From Mesorhizobium amorphae CCNWGS0123 (GTDB lineage Bacteria > Pseudomonadota > Alphaproteobacteria > Rhizobiales > Rhizobiaceae): DNA of 64,000 nucleotides. Location: positions 3,222,001 to 3,286,000 of the forward strand of contig NZ_CP015318.1 of the NCBI RefSeq assembly GCF_001686985.1, read 5' to 3'. The notes beneath the pieces were generated by a model. That model made no database searches. It was not told where the DNA came from and saw only the letters and a program-made list of their open reading frames with translations. Positions 9,963-18,133 of this stretch are shown piece by piece. The position numbers were made by a program, and so were the translations under genes. Each line of letters starts with the position of its first letter. The stretch's first letter is position 1.

Positions 9963-11168
9963 GTGCCGGGCTTGCTTGACATCGGCCTGACCGCAATCCT
10001 CGTCACCTCTTGCGTTATCCTCACCGCCGCCGCGCTGCTTGTCTTGCTGCTGCGGCAGGCGCGTGAGCGCAAGATCGCCCGGCGCCGGGCCAATCCCGCC
10101 GGCGACTATGCGGTGCGCACGCGCTGGGCCCCCAGCACCACCAGCACGCTCAACTTCTCGTCCTTCGTCTATATGGACGTCGACGGCGACGGCAAGTACG
10201 GCCTTGCCGACCGGCCGATGGCCGGCATCATGGTGCGGCTGTTCGACGAGCGGGGCGTCTTCGTCAAGGCGGCGCGCAGCAACAATGGCGGCTTCGCCAA
10301 CTTCACCATGTCGACGAAGCGGCGCCGGACCGCGCTCCGCGTGCCCGGCCTCTACCGGTTTTCGGTCTCCGTGCCGCCGGGCTGGCGCGCCAGTGGTGCC
10401 AACGAGAACCAGTCGATACGCTTGCACGCTGCGCCCGAATCCCTGGTCGGCCTCGCCGGCGATAGCCTGCCGACGCCGGTCGGCCTTGTACCCGGCCGCT
10501 ACCTGGCGGGCAGGATGCCGGCGGCAGCGCAAGCGACGCTTTCGGTGATGGGTAAGGGCGAGGTTCTCGAAAGCCGAACACTGGCTCCTGGCTCGTCGTT
10601 TCGCGTCGATCTCGCAGGTGCGGCCGATGCGGTGGAGATCTCCGGCGGCGGCTTCGACCGGCGGCTGGCGCTGTCGGCCTATCCGACCGATCTCGGTCTG
10701 CTGTCGCCCGGCTCCGTCGCGCCGGACGCACCCCTGCGAACGATCGGCTTCGACGACGTCACCAGGCGCAGCCTGCGCAAGGTCCCCTGCGGCCATGCCG
10801 GGCTCGACTGGCGCAATCTCAACGCCATGTCGCGCGACAACACCAGGAACAGCGAGGGTTACGTCAACGGCAACGTTTCCGGCGATCACATCGCCTACAC
10901 CAGCAGCGGCCATCCGGCCGAATTCGGCCGCGATCGCCCCTTCGGCTTTCACTCGGTGATGCTGACCGCCGCCTGGCTGGCCTGCGAGGGCGAGATTGCG
11001 CTGGTCGAAAGCTGGCTAGGGGAGGAATTGCTGCGCAGCGACGAGATCACGCTGTCTGCGCTGACGCCGCGCCACTATGCCCCGATGCTCGAAGCGGTGA
11101 CGCGGGTCCGCCTGTCGACCAGGCACCATTGGCAGCTTGTCGTGGATGACCTGGTTCTGGTCCTCTGA
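9963..11168 (+). CDS. Membrane-anchored protein with SdrD-B-like domain
   Basis: About 401 residues from the GTG at 9963, chosen because it puts the single membrane anchor at the N-terminus (LLDIGLTAILVTSCVILTAA, then LLVLLLRQ, followed by basic ARERKIARRR as stop-transfer). An upstream ATG at 9888 in frame would add an implausible leader. After the anchor comes SFVYMDVDGDGKYGLADRPM followed by GIMVRLFDERGVFV, the pattern of SdrD-B/prealbumin-like repeats (calcium-type DxDGDG loop), then PGLYRFSVSVPPGW. The C-terminal 120 residues (from about CGHAGLDWRNLNAMSRD) look like a compact beta domain that I cannot assign. The topology places most of the protein outside the cytoplasm. It ends 33 bases before the first of the tandem small-peptide genes on the other strand. 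Confidence 0.7.
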   Translation: MPGLLDIGLTAILVTSCVILTAAALLVLLLRQARERKIARRRANPAGDYAVRTRWAPSTTSTLNFSSFVYMDVDGDGKYGLADRPMAGIMVRLFDERGVFVKAARSNNGGFANFTMSTKRRRTALRVPGLYRFSVSVPPGWRASGANENQSIRLHAAPESLVGLAGDSLPTPVGLVPGRYLAGRMPAAAQATLSVMGKGEVLESRTLAPGSSFRVDLAGAADAVEISGGGFDRRLALSAYPTDLGLLSPGSVAPDAPLRTIGFDDVTRRSLRKVPCGHAGLDWRNLNAMSRDNTRNSEGYVNGNVSGDHIAYTSSGHPAEFGRDRPFGFHSVMLTAAWLACEGEIALVESWLGEELLRSDEITLSALTPRHYAPMLEAVTRVRLSTRHHWQLVVDDLVLVL

Positions 11169-11200
11169 GACCAAACCTGGTTCTGCTCCTCTGAGATCAA

Positions 11201-11290
11201 TCAGGTTGGGTTCGAGAGCGCGCCGTTGGCCGTGATCGCCGAAAGCCTGTCCTTCTTGATAAGCGTCGGCTTCTCATAGAGCTTTTTCAT
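11201..11290 (-). CDS. RiPP-precursor-like peptide 1 (29 residues)
   Basis: Too short for usual gene finding. ATG at 11290 is preceded on the minus strand by GGAGAGG. The product starts MKKLYEKPTLIKKDRLSAIT and continues with ANGALSNPT. It belongs to a set of four tandem paralogues that keep the first 21 residues and vary the rest, the leader/core organisation of ribosomally made, post-translationally modified peptides. YxKPxL resembles the YxxPxL motif read by RRE domains in lasso-peptide leaders. The tail has no Asp or Glu, so a lasso-type lactam is not possible here. This copy has diverged most from the other three. Confidence 0.75.
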   Translation of the reverse strand: MKKLYEKPTLIKKDRLSAITANGALSNPT

Positions 11291-11367
11291 GCCTGACCTC
11301 TCCAAAAATCCTGTGCCGGCAACATCGACTTGCCGTCGATCGCGGAAGGGCGCCTGGCCCGCCGAGA

Positions 11368-11469
11368 TTATTGCGGCTCGATGACAGGGCCGGAAGCGCC
11401 GTTGACGGCGGTGATCGCGGAAAGCCTGCCCTTCTTGACAAGCGCTGGCTTCTCATAGGTCTTTTTCAT
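11368..11469 (-). CDS. RiPP-precursor-like peptide 2 (33 residues)
   Basis: ATG at 11469 with GGAGGAG upstream. Leader MKKTYEKPALVKKGRLSAIT, tail AVNGASGPVIEPQ. The leader differs from copies 3 and 4 at only one or two residues, whereas the tail differs more, which argues for a translated peptide under selection and not chance. The tail has a single Glu. Confidence 0.8.
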   Translation of the reverse strand: MKKTYEKPALVKKGRLSAITAVNGASGPVIEPQ

Positions 11470-11533
11470 GCCCAACTCCTCCAAGCGTTTATACAGTCAG
11501 GTTGCCATCTTCGCTCAATCAAGTGTGCCGAAA

Positions 11534-11635
11534 TCAGCCTGCGGGCCCGATGGGGCCGGAAGCGCCGTTGGCGGCCGTAATCGCGGAAAGCCTGCCCTTT
11601 TTGACAAGCACCGGCTTCTCGTAGGTCTTTTTCAT
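11534..11635 (-). CDS. RiPP-precursor-like peptide 3 (33 residues)
   Basis: ATG at 11635 with GGAGAGAG upstream. Leader MKKTYEKPVLVKKGRLSAIT, tail AANGASGPIGPAG. The NGASGP segment of the tail is shared with copies 2 and 4, but the last five residues are unique and carry no acidic residue. Synonymous differences from the other copies (TAC for TAT, AAA for AAG, ACG for ACC) show the copies have been evolving under coding constraint. Confidence 0.8.
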   Translation of the reverse strand: MKKTYEKPVLVKKGRLSAITAANGASGPIGPAG

Positions 11636-11799
11636 GCCTGGACTCTCTCCAAAAAAATCTCAAGCCGACAATCTAGGCTTGTCGCCTTCTGTCCACGCGC
11701 CAGTGCCGCGCCGCAATGCCCCGAAACTCAGACCGTTATGCTGTTCGCTGCGGCGAAACACCATTGGCGGCTTGTGCCGAATGACGACGTTGGCCGAAA

Positions 11800-11901
11800 T
11801 CAGCCTGGTTCGATGACGGGGCCAGAGGCGCCGTTGCCTGCGGTGATCGCAGAAAGCCTGCTCTTTTTGACAAGCACCGGCTTCTCATAGGTCTTTTTCA
11901 T
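11800..11901 (-). CDS. RiPP-precursor-like peptide 4 (33 residues)
   Basis: ATG at 11901 with GGAGAG upstream; this is the first gene of the array in transcription order. Leader MKKTYEKPVLVKKSRLSAIT, tail AGNGASGPVIEPG. The spacing between the four starts is 266, 166 and 179 bases. The gaps between genes are diverged and contain no other frame, so each gene may have its own promoter. No maturation enzyme (RRE protein, transglutaminase-like protease, cyclase, radical SAM, ABC exporter) is encoded next to the array. Confidence 0.8.
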   Translation of the reverse strand: MKKTYEKPVLVKKSRLSAITAGNGASGPVIEPG

Positions 11902-12341
11902 GATCGAACTCTCCAGAATATCCCACGCGGATAATGTCAGACTCGTGTTTCCTGTCAACCATGCAGCCCGCTGTTGTCCTCTATTCTTGAAGAAGTCGGC
12001 ATTTCTGCTCTCGTAGCCCGTGCGGAGTGGCGCGAAAGACACAGGCGGCAGCGGGTTACGCATTCGGATATTCGCGCGTCGGCAGCATAGATCTGTGGAT
12101 TCGAAGATCTTTCCCGAAAGCTTCCCCGATCTTGCAATTTCCGGCACTTGGACCGGTTCAGCTTTTGATCGAATTGATTGAATCGCCGACCCGCTCTAAC
12201 TATTTGTTTTTACGCAATTCCGGACGGAAACCGCTACGCGCCTTTCCTGGAATTGCCCTAGCCTTCGCGACGAGCTCGGCTAGGATGTTGATGTCGCTTT
12301 CTTCCCGCGGGGGGAGACTGGCGCCGCTGCGGGGGGAACCG
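11902..12341. other. Intergenic region upstream of both the peptide array and the WD40 gene
   Basis: 440 bases between divergent genes, AT-richer than the neighbours around 12070-12210. It should carry the promoter of peptide 4 (leftward) and of the WD40 gene (rightward). The right half contains a palindromic repeat (12199-12262, listed separately). I see no further convincing frame. Confidence 0.5.
12199..12262. repeat. Imperfect palindromic repeat (GCAATTCCGGACGGAAA type)
   Basis: GCAATTC (from 12214) pairs with GGAATTGC (12249-12256), and the inner CGGACGGAAA faces CGCCTTTCCTG. The flanking T-run (TTTGTTTTTACG) and trailing CCCTAGCC complete a unit I recognise as very common between genes in Mesorhizobium and relatives; that recollection is established knowledge, not something computed here. 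Confidence 0.55.
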
Positions 12342-13916
12342 ATGAACAGGTCTGTCGACAGGCTGCTGGCGTTTCTTGTGCTGGCCGTTGCCCTGGCCTG
12401 CCTGGCGCATGCGTACCTGCTGCCGGGCACTTTCGCGTTGAGCCGCTTGGCGCATCCGCTGGCGGATGCGGCGTCCCTGCGGCTCGCGGCATTCCTGGCG
12501 GCAGCGCTGGTCTGCGCGCTCGGTGCGCTGCTGTTCTGGCAAGGCCTGTTGCCGGGCCGGCCAGGCCACCTCCGCGGCGCGCCGCTGTTCGGCCGCACTG
12601 CGGAAGTGCAGGTTTCGGGCAGGCCGCGCCTGCGCCTGGTTTTCCTTGCCCTGCCGATGCTCGCCGTGCTGGCACTGCTGGCCGACCAGTTCGGTCCATG
12701 GCGGACGGGCGGGGAGGTGCCCGCCGAGCCGAAGGGTCAGGATGTAGCCGATGCTCCGCCGCCGGCGCCGGCGGCCCCATCGCCCGTCACGCCGGCTCCG
12801 GCGCCAGTCGCTCCAGCACCAGTCACTCCGCCACCAGAGCAGGTCGTCAAGACACCGCCTCCAGCCGAGCCGGCGCCGGTGACGCCGCCAGCTCTTGCGC
12901 CGGCCCCGGAAGAACCGCCAAAGACGGCACTGGCACCTGCACCGCCGCAGGCTGTCCCGCCGCCACAGACCGTGGCGCCGCCGCCACCATCCGCGCCGCC
13001 GCAACCCACCCAGCCCGACGGCCATCGCGACGCCGTGGTCTGGCTCGCGGTGTCGGCCGACGGGCACGAGATCATGAGCGCCAGCACCGACCGCATGATC
13101 AAGCTCTGGGACATCGACGGCAAGCGGCTGGTCCGCGATCTCGGCGTCCACAAGGACATGGCACGCACGGCGTTGTTCATGCCCGACGGCAAGCGGGCAC
13201 TGACAGCCGGCGACGACGGCGAGATCGTGCTGCGCCAACTTTCGGATGGCGCGGTGCTGCACGTCTTTTCCTCAGGGACGAATGGTGGCGTCAGAAACCT
13301 GGCGATCAGCCCGGACGGCAGACTGGCCGTCAGCGGCCACGACACCGGCAGCGTCATCGTCTGGGGTATCGACAAGGGCAGCGTGCTGCATGTGCTGCCG
13401 GGCCACGACTGGTCCGTCAGCGCCGTCGCCGTCTCGCCTGACGGCACGCGCGCCATCTCGGGCAGCATCGACGGCGAGTTGAAGCTCTGGGACATCGTTG
13501 CAGGCAAGCAATTGCGCAGTTGGCACGGCCACGAGCAGGGCACCTATGGCGCCGTCTTCACCGCCGACGGCCGCCATGCGGTGACCGGCAGCGGCGACCA
13601 CACGATCAAGCTCTGGGATTTCGACACCTTCAAGGAAGTGCGCCGCTTCGAGGGCCATTCCGGCACCGTCTACGAAATCGCGCTGTCCTCCGACGGCAAG
13701 CGGCTGGCCTCGGTCTCGCTCGACGGCACGGCACGGCTGTGGAACATGGACACCGGCGACCAGATTGCCGAGTTCGACCCAGGCACCGGGCCGCTTTATT
13801 CGGTCGCCTTCGCCGCCGACGGCACACTGCTCACCGGCGGCTACGACCGCACGATCCGGGACTGGCCAGGGGCCGGCGGCGACGGTGAGATCCTTTTCGC
13901 CGGCGCGCCGGAGTGA
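12342..13916 (+). CDS. Membrane-anchored WD40-repeat protein
   Basis: 524 residues from ATG 12342, which has a GGGGGGA ribosome site; the longer frame to 12027 runs through the intergenic repeat. Three hydrophobic segments (about 7-27, 47-66, 97-117), then a Pro/Ala-rich linker (about 130-215: APAAPSPVTPAPAPVAPAP and similar), then about seven WD40 repeats ending in LWDIDGKRL, LKLWDIVAGKQ, IKLWDFDTFKE and ARLWNMDTGD. The repeats should form one beta-propeller, a protein-interaction platform held at the membrane by the linker. No enzymatic domain is seen. The partner is unknown; the gene after it is separated by only seven bases and may supply one. Confidence 0.88.
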   Translation: MNRSVDRLLAFLVLAVALACLAHAYLLPGTFALSRLAHPLADAASLRLAAFLAAALVCALGALLFWQGLLPGRPGHLRGAPLFGRTAEVQVSGRPRLRLVFLALPMLAVLALLADQFGPWRTGGEVPAEPKGQDVADAPPPAPAAPSPVTPAPAPVAPAPVTPPPEQVVKTPPPAEPAPVTPPALAPAPEEPPKTALAPAPPQAVPPPQTVAPPPPSAPPQPTQPDGHRDAVVWLAVSADGHEIMSASTDRMIKLWDIDGKRLVRDLGVHKDMARTALFMPDGKRALTAGDDGEIVLRQLSDGAVLHVFSSGTNGGVRNLAISPDGRLAVSGHDTGSVIVWGIDKGSVLHVLPGHDWSVSAVAVSPDGTRAISGSIDGELKLWDIVAGKQLRSWHGHEQGTYGAVFTADGRHAVTGSGDHTIKLWDFDTFKEVRRFEGHSGTVYEIALSSDGKRLASVSLDGTARLWNMDTGDQIAEFDPGTGPLYSVAFAADGTLLTGGYDRTIRDWPGAGGDGEILFAGAPE

Positions 13917-13923
13917 GCGGCTT

Positions 13924-14589
13924 GTGAACGATACGGCAGAGTTCAGATATTTTGTTTTGCAACAGATTGACCCGACAACCGGCTCGCCGGTTGTCGAAGC
14001 TCGAGTTCACATCCCCGATCTGGAGAAGATTCGCACGGTTCTCGAATGCGACAATGACACACCGTTGTCGGGTTCATGGAAATTGGACGCGGGAGATCTC
14101 CAAAGGCTGGGCGCGATATGCAATCCGCCTTGCGAGCCCGACCCGAGGTTCAATCGCATCGTGCCCTGGCATGCAATCCGTGAGGTCCCGTATCTCATTC
14201 ATACGAATTTCGAGCTGCCGCTGATGCTGGATGGTCGCAAGCCGCTGGCGGTATTTTATGACGCCTATCCGGCGCAATGGCTGTCCGAAACCCTTGGCCG
14301 CTTCGATCCTTTTGTTCGATCCGGCCGGCTCGCCCATCGCCTCATCGATACGCCGTTCACCGAGGCCGAGCGGGCTCGCTTCCCTGGTTTCCAGGGATGG
14401 AGACGCGCGTTCTTTTCCCTTCCCGGAGAAGAGTGGCGCATAGACGCATTTCTGCTCTTGTCGAAAGTCTCCGCCCAAACAGGTTGGAGCGAGGCTCTCG
14501 AAAGAATGGAGGGCTTGCTTCTCGGCTACGAAGATTGGCAGAACGACTGGTGGATCGAACGCAAGGGGCAGTTGCGGAAAGCCCTTTGA
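13924..14589 (+). CDS. Hypothetical protein, 221 residues, downstream of WD40 gene
   Basis: GTG at 13924 is preferred: it follows the WD40 stop by seven bases and GGAG lies about ten bases before it. The product begins MNDTAEFRYFVLQQIDPTTG and contains a Trp-rich C-terminal part (WRRAFFSLPGEEWRIDAF, YEDWQNDWWIERKGQL). It has no signal peptide or membrane segment. I do not recognise a family. Base composition is lower in GC than in the flanking genes. Tight spacing suggests it is co-transcribed with the propeller protein. Confidence 0.7.
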   Translation: MNDTAEFRYFVLQQIDPTTGSPVVEARVHIPDLEKIRTVLECDNDTPLSGSWKLDAGDLQRLGAICNPPCEPDPRFNRIVPWHAIREVPYLIHTNFELPLMLDGRKPLAVFYDAYPAQWLSETLGRFDPFVRSGRLAHRLIDTPFTEAERARFPGFQGWRRAFFSLPGEEWRIDAFLLLSKVSAQTGWSEALERMEGLLLGYEDWQNDWWIERKGQLRKAL

Positions 14590-14625
14590 TGCTTCGTGTG
14601 CAGCTATCCTCGGGTGCGTTTCCAA

Positions 14626-16680
14626 ATGACCAACCTTCACCTCGTCGAAGCCTCGATCGCCGGCCTGCGCCGTGCGCTGGAAGAGGGCACCGTCACCAGC
14701 GTCGAGCTGGTCGGCGCCTATCTGAGACGCATTGCGCACTACGATCGCCACGGCATCGCGCTCAATGCCGTGCCTGTCCTCAACCCTGCAATGTTCGAGG
14801 AGGCCGCCGCGTCCGACCGCCGCCGCCGCGAGGGCATCACGCTAGGCCCCCTGGACGGCATCCCCTACACCGCCAAGGACAGCTACAAGGTCAGCGGCCT
14901 GACGGTGGCCGCTGGTTCACCGGCCTTCGAGCATCTCGTCGCCAGTGAGGATGCCTTCACAATCGCGCGCCTGCGCGCCGGCGGCGCTGTGCTGATCGGG
15001 CTGACCAACATGCCGCCGATGGCCAATGGCGGCATGCAGCGCGGCGTCTATGGCCGCGCCGAAAGCCCCTACAATGGCGACTACCTGACGGCGGCCTTCG
15101 CCTCCGGCTCATCCAACGGTTCCGGCACGGCGACCGCGGCGAGCTTCGCCGCTTTCGGGCTCGGCGAGGAGACATGGTCGTCCGGCCGGGCGCCGGCCTC
15201 CAACAACGCGCTGGTCGCCTACACGCCGTCGCGCGGCGTCATTTCGGTGCGCGGCAACTGGCCCTTGGTGCCGACCATGGACGTGGTGGTGCCGCACACC
15301 CGCTCGGTGCCTGACATGGTGGAACTGCTCGACGTGATCGTCGCCGACGACGCGGAGACGCGCGGTGATTTCTGGCGCGCGCAGCCCTGGGTGGCGCTGC
15401 CGAAGACCGGTGATATGCGGCCGCGAAGTTACACCGCGCTCGGACTGGAAGGCGCGCTGAGCGGCAAGCGGCTCGGCGTGCCACGCATGTATATTGGCCG
15501 CGACACGAAAGCCGCCAAGCCAATCGAAACCCGCGCTTCGGTGCTCGACCTGTGGCAGCAGGCGGCTGCGGATCTGAAACGGCTCGGCGCCGAAGTGGTG
15601 GACGTCGATTTTCCTGTCGTCTCCAACTACGAGCGCGACCGCCCGGATGCGAAAACCATGGTCGAGCGCGGGCTGGTGCCGCAAGAGTTCGCCGAGCGCG
15701 AGATCTGGGATCTCTGCATCTTTGCCTGGGACGACTTTTTGCGCGCCAATGCTGATCCGGCCATTCCCGATCTTGCCTCGGTCGACGGCCCGAAGATCTT
15801 CCCGCAGCCGCCGGGCACGCTGCCAGATAGCTATGGCGAGGACGGTTTCGATCTGGCGGAGTATGTCGGGCGGGCGAAGCTGGGCGTCACGCCCTTCGGC
15901 GACATCCCGACGCTGGAAGCGGGCGTGAAGGGGCTGGAGGCGACGCGGCGGATCGACTTCGAGGATTGGCTCGACCAGCAAGGTCTCGATGCCGTGGTGC
16001 TGCCGGCCGTCGCCGATGTCGGGCCGGCCGATGCCGATATCGACGAGGCCTCGGCAGCCCTTGCCTGGCGCAACGGCACCTGGGTCGCCAACGGCAATCT
16101 GGTCTGGCGACATCTGGGCATCCCGACCGTCACCGTGCCGATGGGCACGATGGCCGATATCGGCATGCCGGTCGGCTTAACCTTCGCCGGCAGGGCTTAC
16201 AGCGATGTGGAGTTGCTTCGCATGGCCGGCGACTTCGAGCGCTCAGCCGCCCGCCGCACAAGCCCGCCGCGCACGCCGGAATTGCCGGACGACGTGTTTG
16301 CCACAGTGATGGATGCCGGCCGGGCAGGCGGGGTCGCCGCCGCCGGCCGATCCGCACCGCTCGCCATTTCGCTCGCCGCCGAGACGGTCGATGCCGGCGG
16401 TAATGACGAAATCGTCATCGCGCTGGACATCGATGTCGGCGCAGCCGGCGATGCCGTTGAACTGGAAGCCGCGAACGTCAAGGTGCACATCAATGGCGAG
16501 CCGGTGACGATGCAGCGAGACGGAGCACGCTACAGCGGGCGTGCCCTGGTCCCGGTGGCGACCCATCAAGGCTTCCACAGCGTCTGGCGCAGCGCCTATG
16601 GTTCGATCGCCACAGCAATCGTGCGTCTGGCTGACGGCCGTACCGCCGGCGCCTATGCGGTGACCGGCGGGATCGGGTGA
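14626..16680 (+). CDS. Amidase-signature enzyme with C-terminal beta extension
   Basis: 684 residues from ATG 14626 (MTNLHLVEASIAGLRRALEEG, the usual amidase opening). Ser-cisSer-Lys triad: Lys84 in TAKDSYK, the glycine/serine loop ASGSSNGSG at about 159-167, and nucleophile Ser186 in GLGEETWSSGRAPAS. The common TGGSIR motif is changed to TWSSGR, but the nucleophile position is kept. Residues beyond about 560 form an extra beta-rich segment (ISLAAETVDAGGNDEIVIALDIDVG and on) not present in a minimal amidase. Family enzymes hydrolyse carboxamides in the cytoplasm; the substrate is unknown. A repeat palindrome follows the stop. Confidence 0.9.
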   Translation: MTNLHLVEASIAGLRRALEEGTVTSVELVGAYLRRIAHYDRHGIALNAVPVLNPAMFEEAAASDRRRREGITLGPLDGIPYTAKDSYKVSGLTVAAGSPAFEHLVASEDAFTIARLRAGGAVLIGLTNMPPMANGGMQRGVYGRAESPYNGDYLTAAFASGSSNGSGTATAASFAAFGLGEETWSSGRAPASNNALVAYTPSRGVISVRGNWPLVPTMDVVVPHTRSVPDMVELLDVIVADDAETRGDFWRAQPWVALPKTGDMRPRSYTALGLEGALSGKRLGVPRMYIGRDTKAAKPIETRASVLDLWQQAAADLKRLGAEVVDVDFPVVSNYERDRPDAKTMVERGLVPQEFAEREIWDLCIFAWDDFLRANADPAIPDLASVDGPKIFPQPPGTLPDSYGEDGFDLAEYVGRAKLGVTPFGDIPTLEAGVKGLEATRRIDFEDWLDQQGLDAVVLPAVADVGPADADIDEASAALAWRNGTWVANGNLVWRHLGIPTVTVPMGTMADIGMPVGLTFAGRAYSDVELLRMAGDFERSAARRTSPPRTPELPDDVFATVMDAGRAGGVAAAGRSAPLAISLAAETVDAGGNDEIVIALDIDVGAAGDAVELEAANVKVHINGEPVTMQRDGARYSGRALVPVATHQGFHSVWRSAYGSIATAIVRLADGRTAGAYAVTGGIG

Positions 16681-16695
16681 GGCGCGGAAGCTGCG

Positions 16696-16718
16696 ATCTC
16701 CCCCACAAGGGGGGAGAT
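16696..16718. repeat. Solo palindrome of the ATCTCCCCC repeat family
   Basis: ATCTCCCCC and GGGGGGAGAT arms around a CACAA-type loop, 16 bases after the amidase stop. It equals one end of the element at 8027-8206 and could serve as a transcription terminator for the amidase gene. Confidence 0.6.
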
Positions 16719-16779
16719 TGGCTGCTTCAGCGTCGCCCCTATCCTTGACCCTCCCACCACCCACGCTATCTTCGCGCCC

Positions 16780-17322
16780 ATGTCAGAACCCAGCCTCGCG
16801 CCCCTCATCGTCATCGACCTCCAGACCGGCATGTTCGACGGCCGCTGCGAGCCGCCGATCCATGATGCCGAGGGCATGGTTGCCCGCGCCCGTGCGCTGA
16901 TCGACTGGGCGAGGCGGAGCGGGCGCAAGGTGGCCTTTGTCAGGCATGATGGGCCGGCGGGCGATCCGCTGGCGCCGGGCGAGCCGGGCTGGCCGGTGTG
17001 GCCGGCGCTCGGCCAGGCCGGGGACGAACCGACCTTTGCCAAGAGCGTGCGCAATGCTTTCAGCAATTCAGCCCTTGGCCAATGGGTGGCCGGGCAAGGC
17101 GCCGGCGAGGTCGTGCTAGCCGGCGCGCAGACCGATTTTTGCATTGCCGCGACGGTGGAGGGTGCCTTTGCCGAAGGGCTCGGCGTCACCGTGGTTTCCG
17201 ACGCCCACTCGACACTGGACACGCCTGGCGAGACCGCCGTCGAGATCATTGCTCGCCACAACGCGGCCTTCACGGAGGCCGGCGTCACGCTGGTGACGAC
17301 GAAGGCGCTGACCGGAAGCTGA
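16780..17322 (+). CDS. Isochorismatase-family cysteine hydrolase
   Basis: 180 residues with the family triad: Asp13 in VIDLQTGMF, Lys88 in EPTFAKSVRNAF and Cys121 in AQTDFCIAATV, the last followed by the small-residue helix EGAFAEGLGVTVVSDAHST. Length is normal for the cytoplasmic hydrolases of this fold (nicotinamidase, N-carbamoylsarcosine amidohydrolase and relatives). The substrate is unknown. It precedes a GFA-type gene by 21 bases on the same strand. Confidence 0.9.
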   Translation: MSEPSLAPLIVIDLQTGMFDGRCEPPIHDAEGMVARARALIDWARRSGRKVAFVRHDGPAGDPLAPGEPGWPVWPALGQAGDEPTFAKSVRNAFSNSALGQWVAGQGAGEVVLAGAQTDFCIAATVEGAFAEGLGVTVVSDAHSTLDTPGETAVEIIARHNAAFTEAGVTLVTTKALTGS

Positions 17323-17343
17323 GGCCAAACCGAGGAGGCCACC

Positions 17344-17817
17344 TTGCCACACCTGACCTTGCCGGCCGAAGGCGGATGCCGTTGCGGGCGCGTGCGGCTG
17401 AAAATCTCCGCGCCGCCCTTGCTCACCATGGCCTGCCATTGCACCGGCTGCCAGTCGATGTCGGCCAGCGCCTATTCGCTGAGCGCCGCCATTCCGAGCG
17501 ACGGGTTCGAAGTCACCGAGGGCGAACCGGTGATCGGCGGCCTGCATGGCGCCTCGCGGCATTTCTTCTGTCCGCACTGCATGAGCTGGATGTTCACGCG
17601 GCCGGAAGGGCTCGACTGGTTCGTCAATTTGCGCCCGACCATGCTCGACGACCCAGGCTGGTTCACGCCCTTCGTCGAGACCTGGACCAGCGAGAAGCTG
17701 CCCTGGGCGACGACGCCGGCCGTGCACGGCTATGCGGCATTGCCGGCGATGGAGGAATATGAGGCGCTGACGGCCGAGTTCGCTCAAGATTTTGTGACGG
17801 GCGGCTCCGCCGGCTGA
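17344..17817 (+). CDS. GFA-family (Mss4-fold) zinc protein
   Basis: 157 residues from TTG 17344, selected because GAGGAGG sits at the right distance and no ATG exists in the conserved part. Zinc ligands: GCRCG (Cys12, Cys14), CHCTGC (Cys31, Cys33, Cys36) and FFCPHC. This is the glutathione-dependent formaldehyde-activating enzyme fold; most members are not true Gfa enzymes, so only the fold is asserted. Co-transcription with the isochorismatase-like gene is likely. Confidence 0.87.
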   Translation: MPHLTLPAEGGCRCGRVRLKISAPPLLTMACHCTGCQSMSASAYSLSAAIPSDGFEVTEGEPVIGGLHGASRHFFCPHCMSWMFTRPEGLDWFVNLRPTMLDDPGWFTPFVETWTSEKLPWATTPAVHGYAALPAMEEYEALTAEFAQDFVTGGSAG

Positions 17818-18133
17818 TCGCTTTTTGGTCGCGCCGGTGCCGACGGAGCAGGGGTGGTTGCCACCACATATTGCGTGATGGGGCGCGGGCTTGCCGTGGT
17901 CGACGCGGCTGCGGGGGCGCATGTTGGGGTGTGCTCGAAGCGCGCGTCGACCAGGGCGGCTCGTACCGCCGCAAAATCAGCATCGCACATCGCCGGTTCG
18001 CCGAAACTTCCGCGAAAGCGGAATATGCGGGCGCTAAAGAACGGATTCGGCGCAAACACTTTCTCTCCTTTCCCGCATTGACCTCCTTCGAACGAGCGGC
18101 GACGACTGGCGCTTCAACCGATGGACGGCGCCC
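17818..18133. other. Intergenic gap before the amidohydrolase gene
   Basis: 316 bases with no frame of convincing composition. A minus-strand frame (17784-18059) has a Pro/Ala/Thr-rich low-complexity end and overlaps the zinc-protein gene; it was not accepted. The stretch presumably carries the promoter of the amidohydrolase gene. Confidence 0.4.

Noticed and set aside
9705..10952. 415-codon minus-strand frame across the SdrD-B-like gene
   Set aside because: The plus-strand frame has a membrane anchor, ordered domains and a stop matching the gap; the minus frame has shadow composition.
11201..11901. CRISPR-like repeat array
   Set aside because: The repeated units are about 70-100 bases, vary at codon third positions, and each is a start-to-stop gene with a ribosome site; spacers and repeat lengths do not fit CRISPR.
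11201..11901. Classical lasso peptide cluster
   Set aside because: Two of the four tails have no Asp or Glu for a lactam ring and no B or C enzyme genes are nearby; only the leader motif resembles lasso leaders.
17784..18059. 91-codon minus-strand frame between the GFA-type and amidohydrolase genes
   Set aside because: Overlaps the GFA gene and has a Pro/Ala/Thr-rich low-complexity end.
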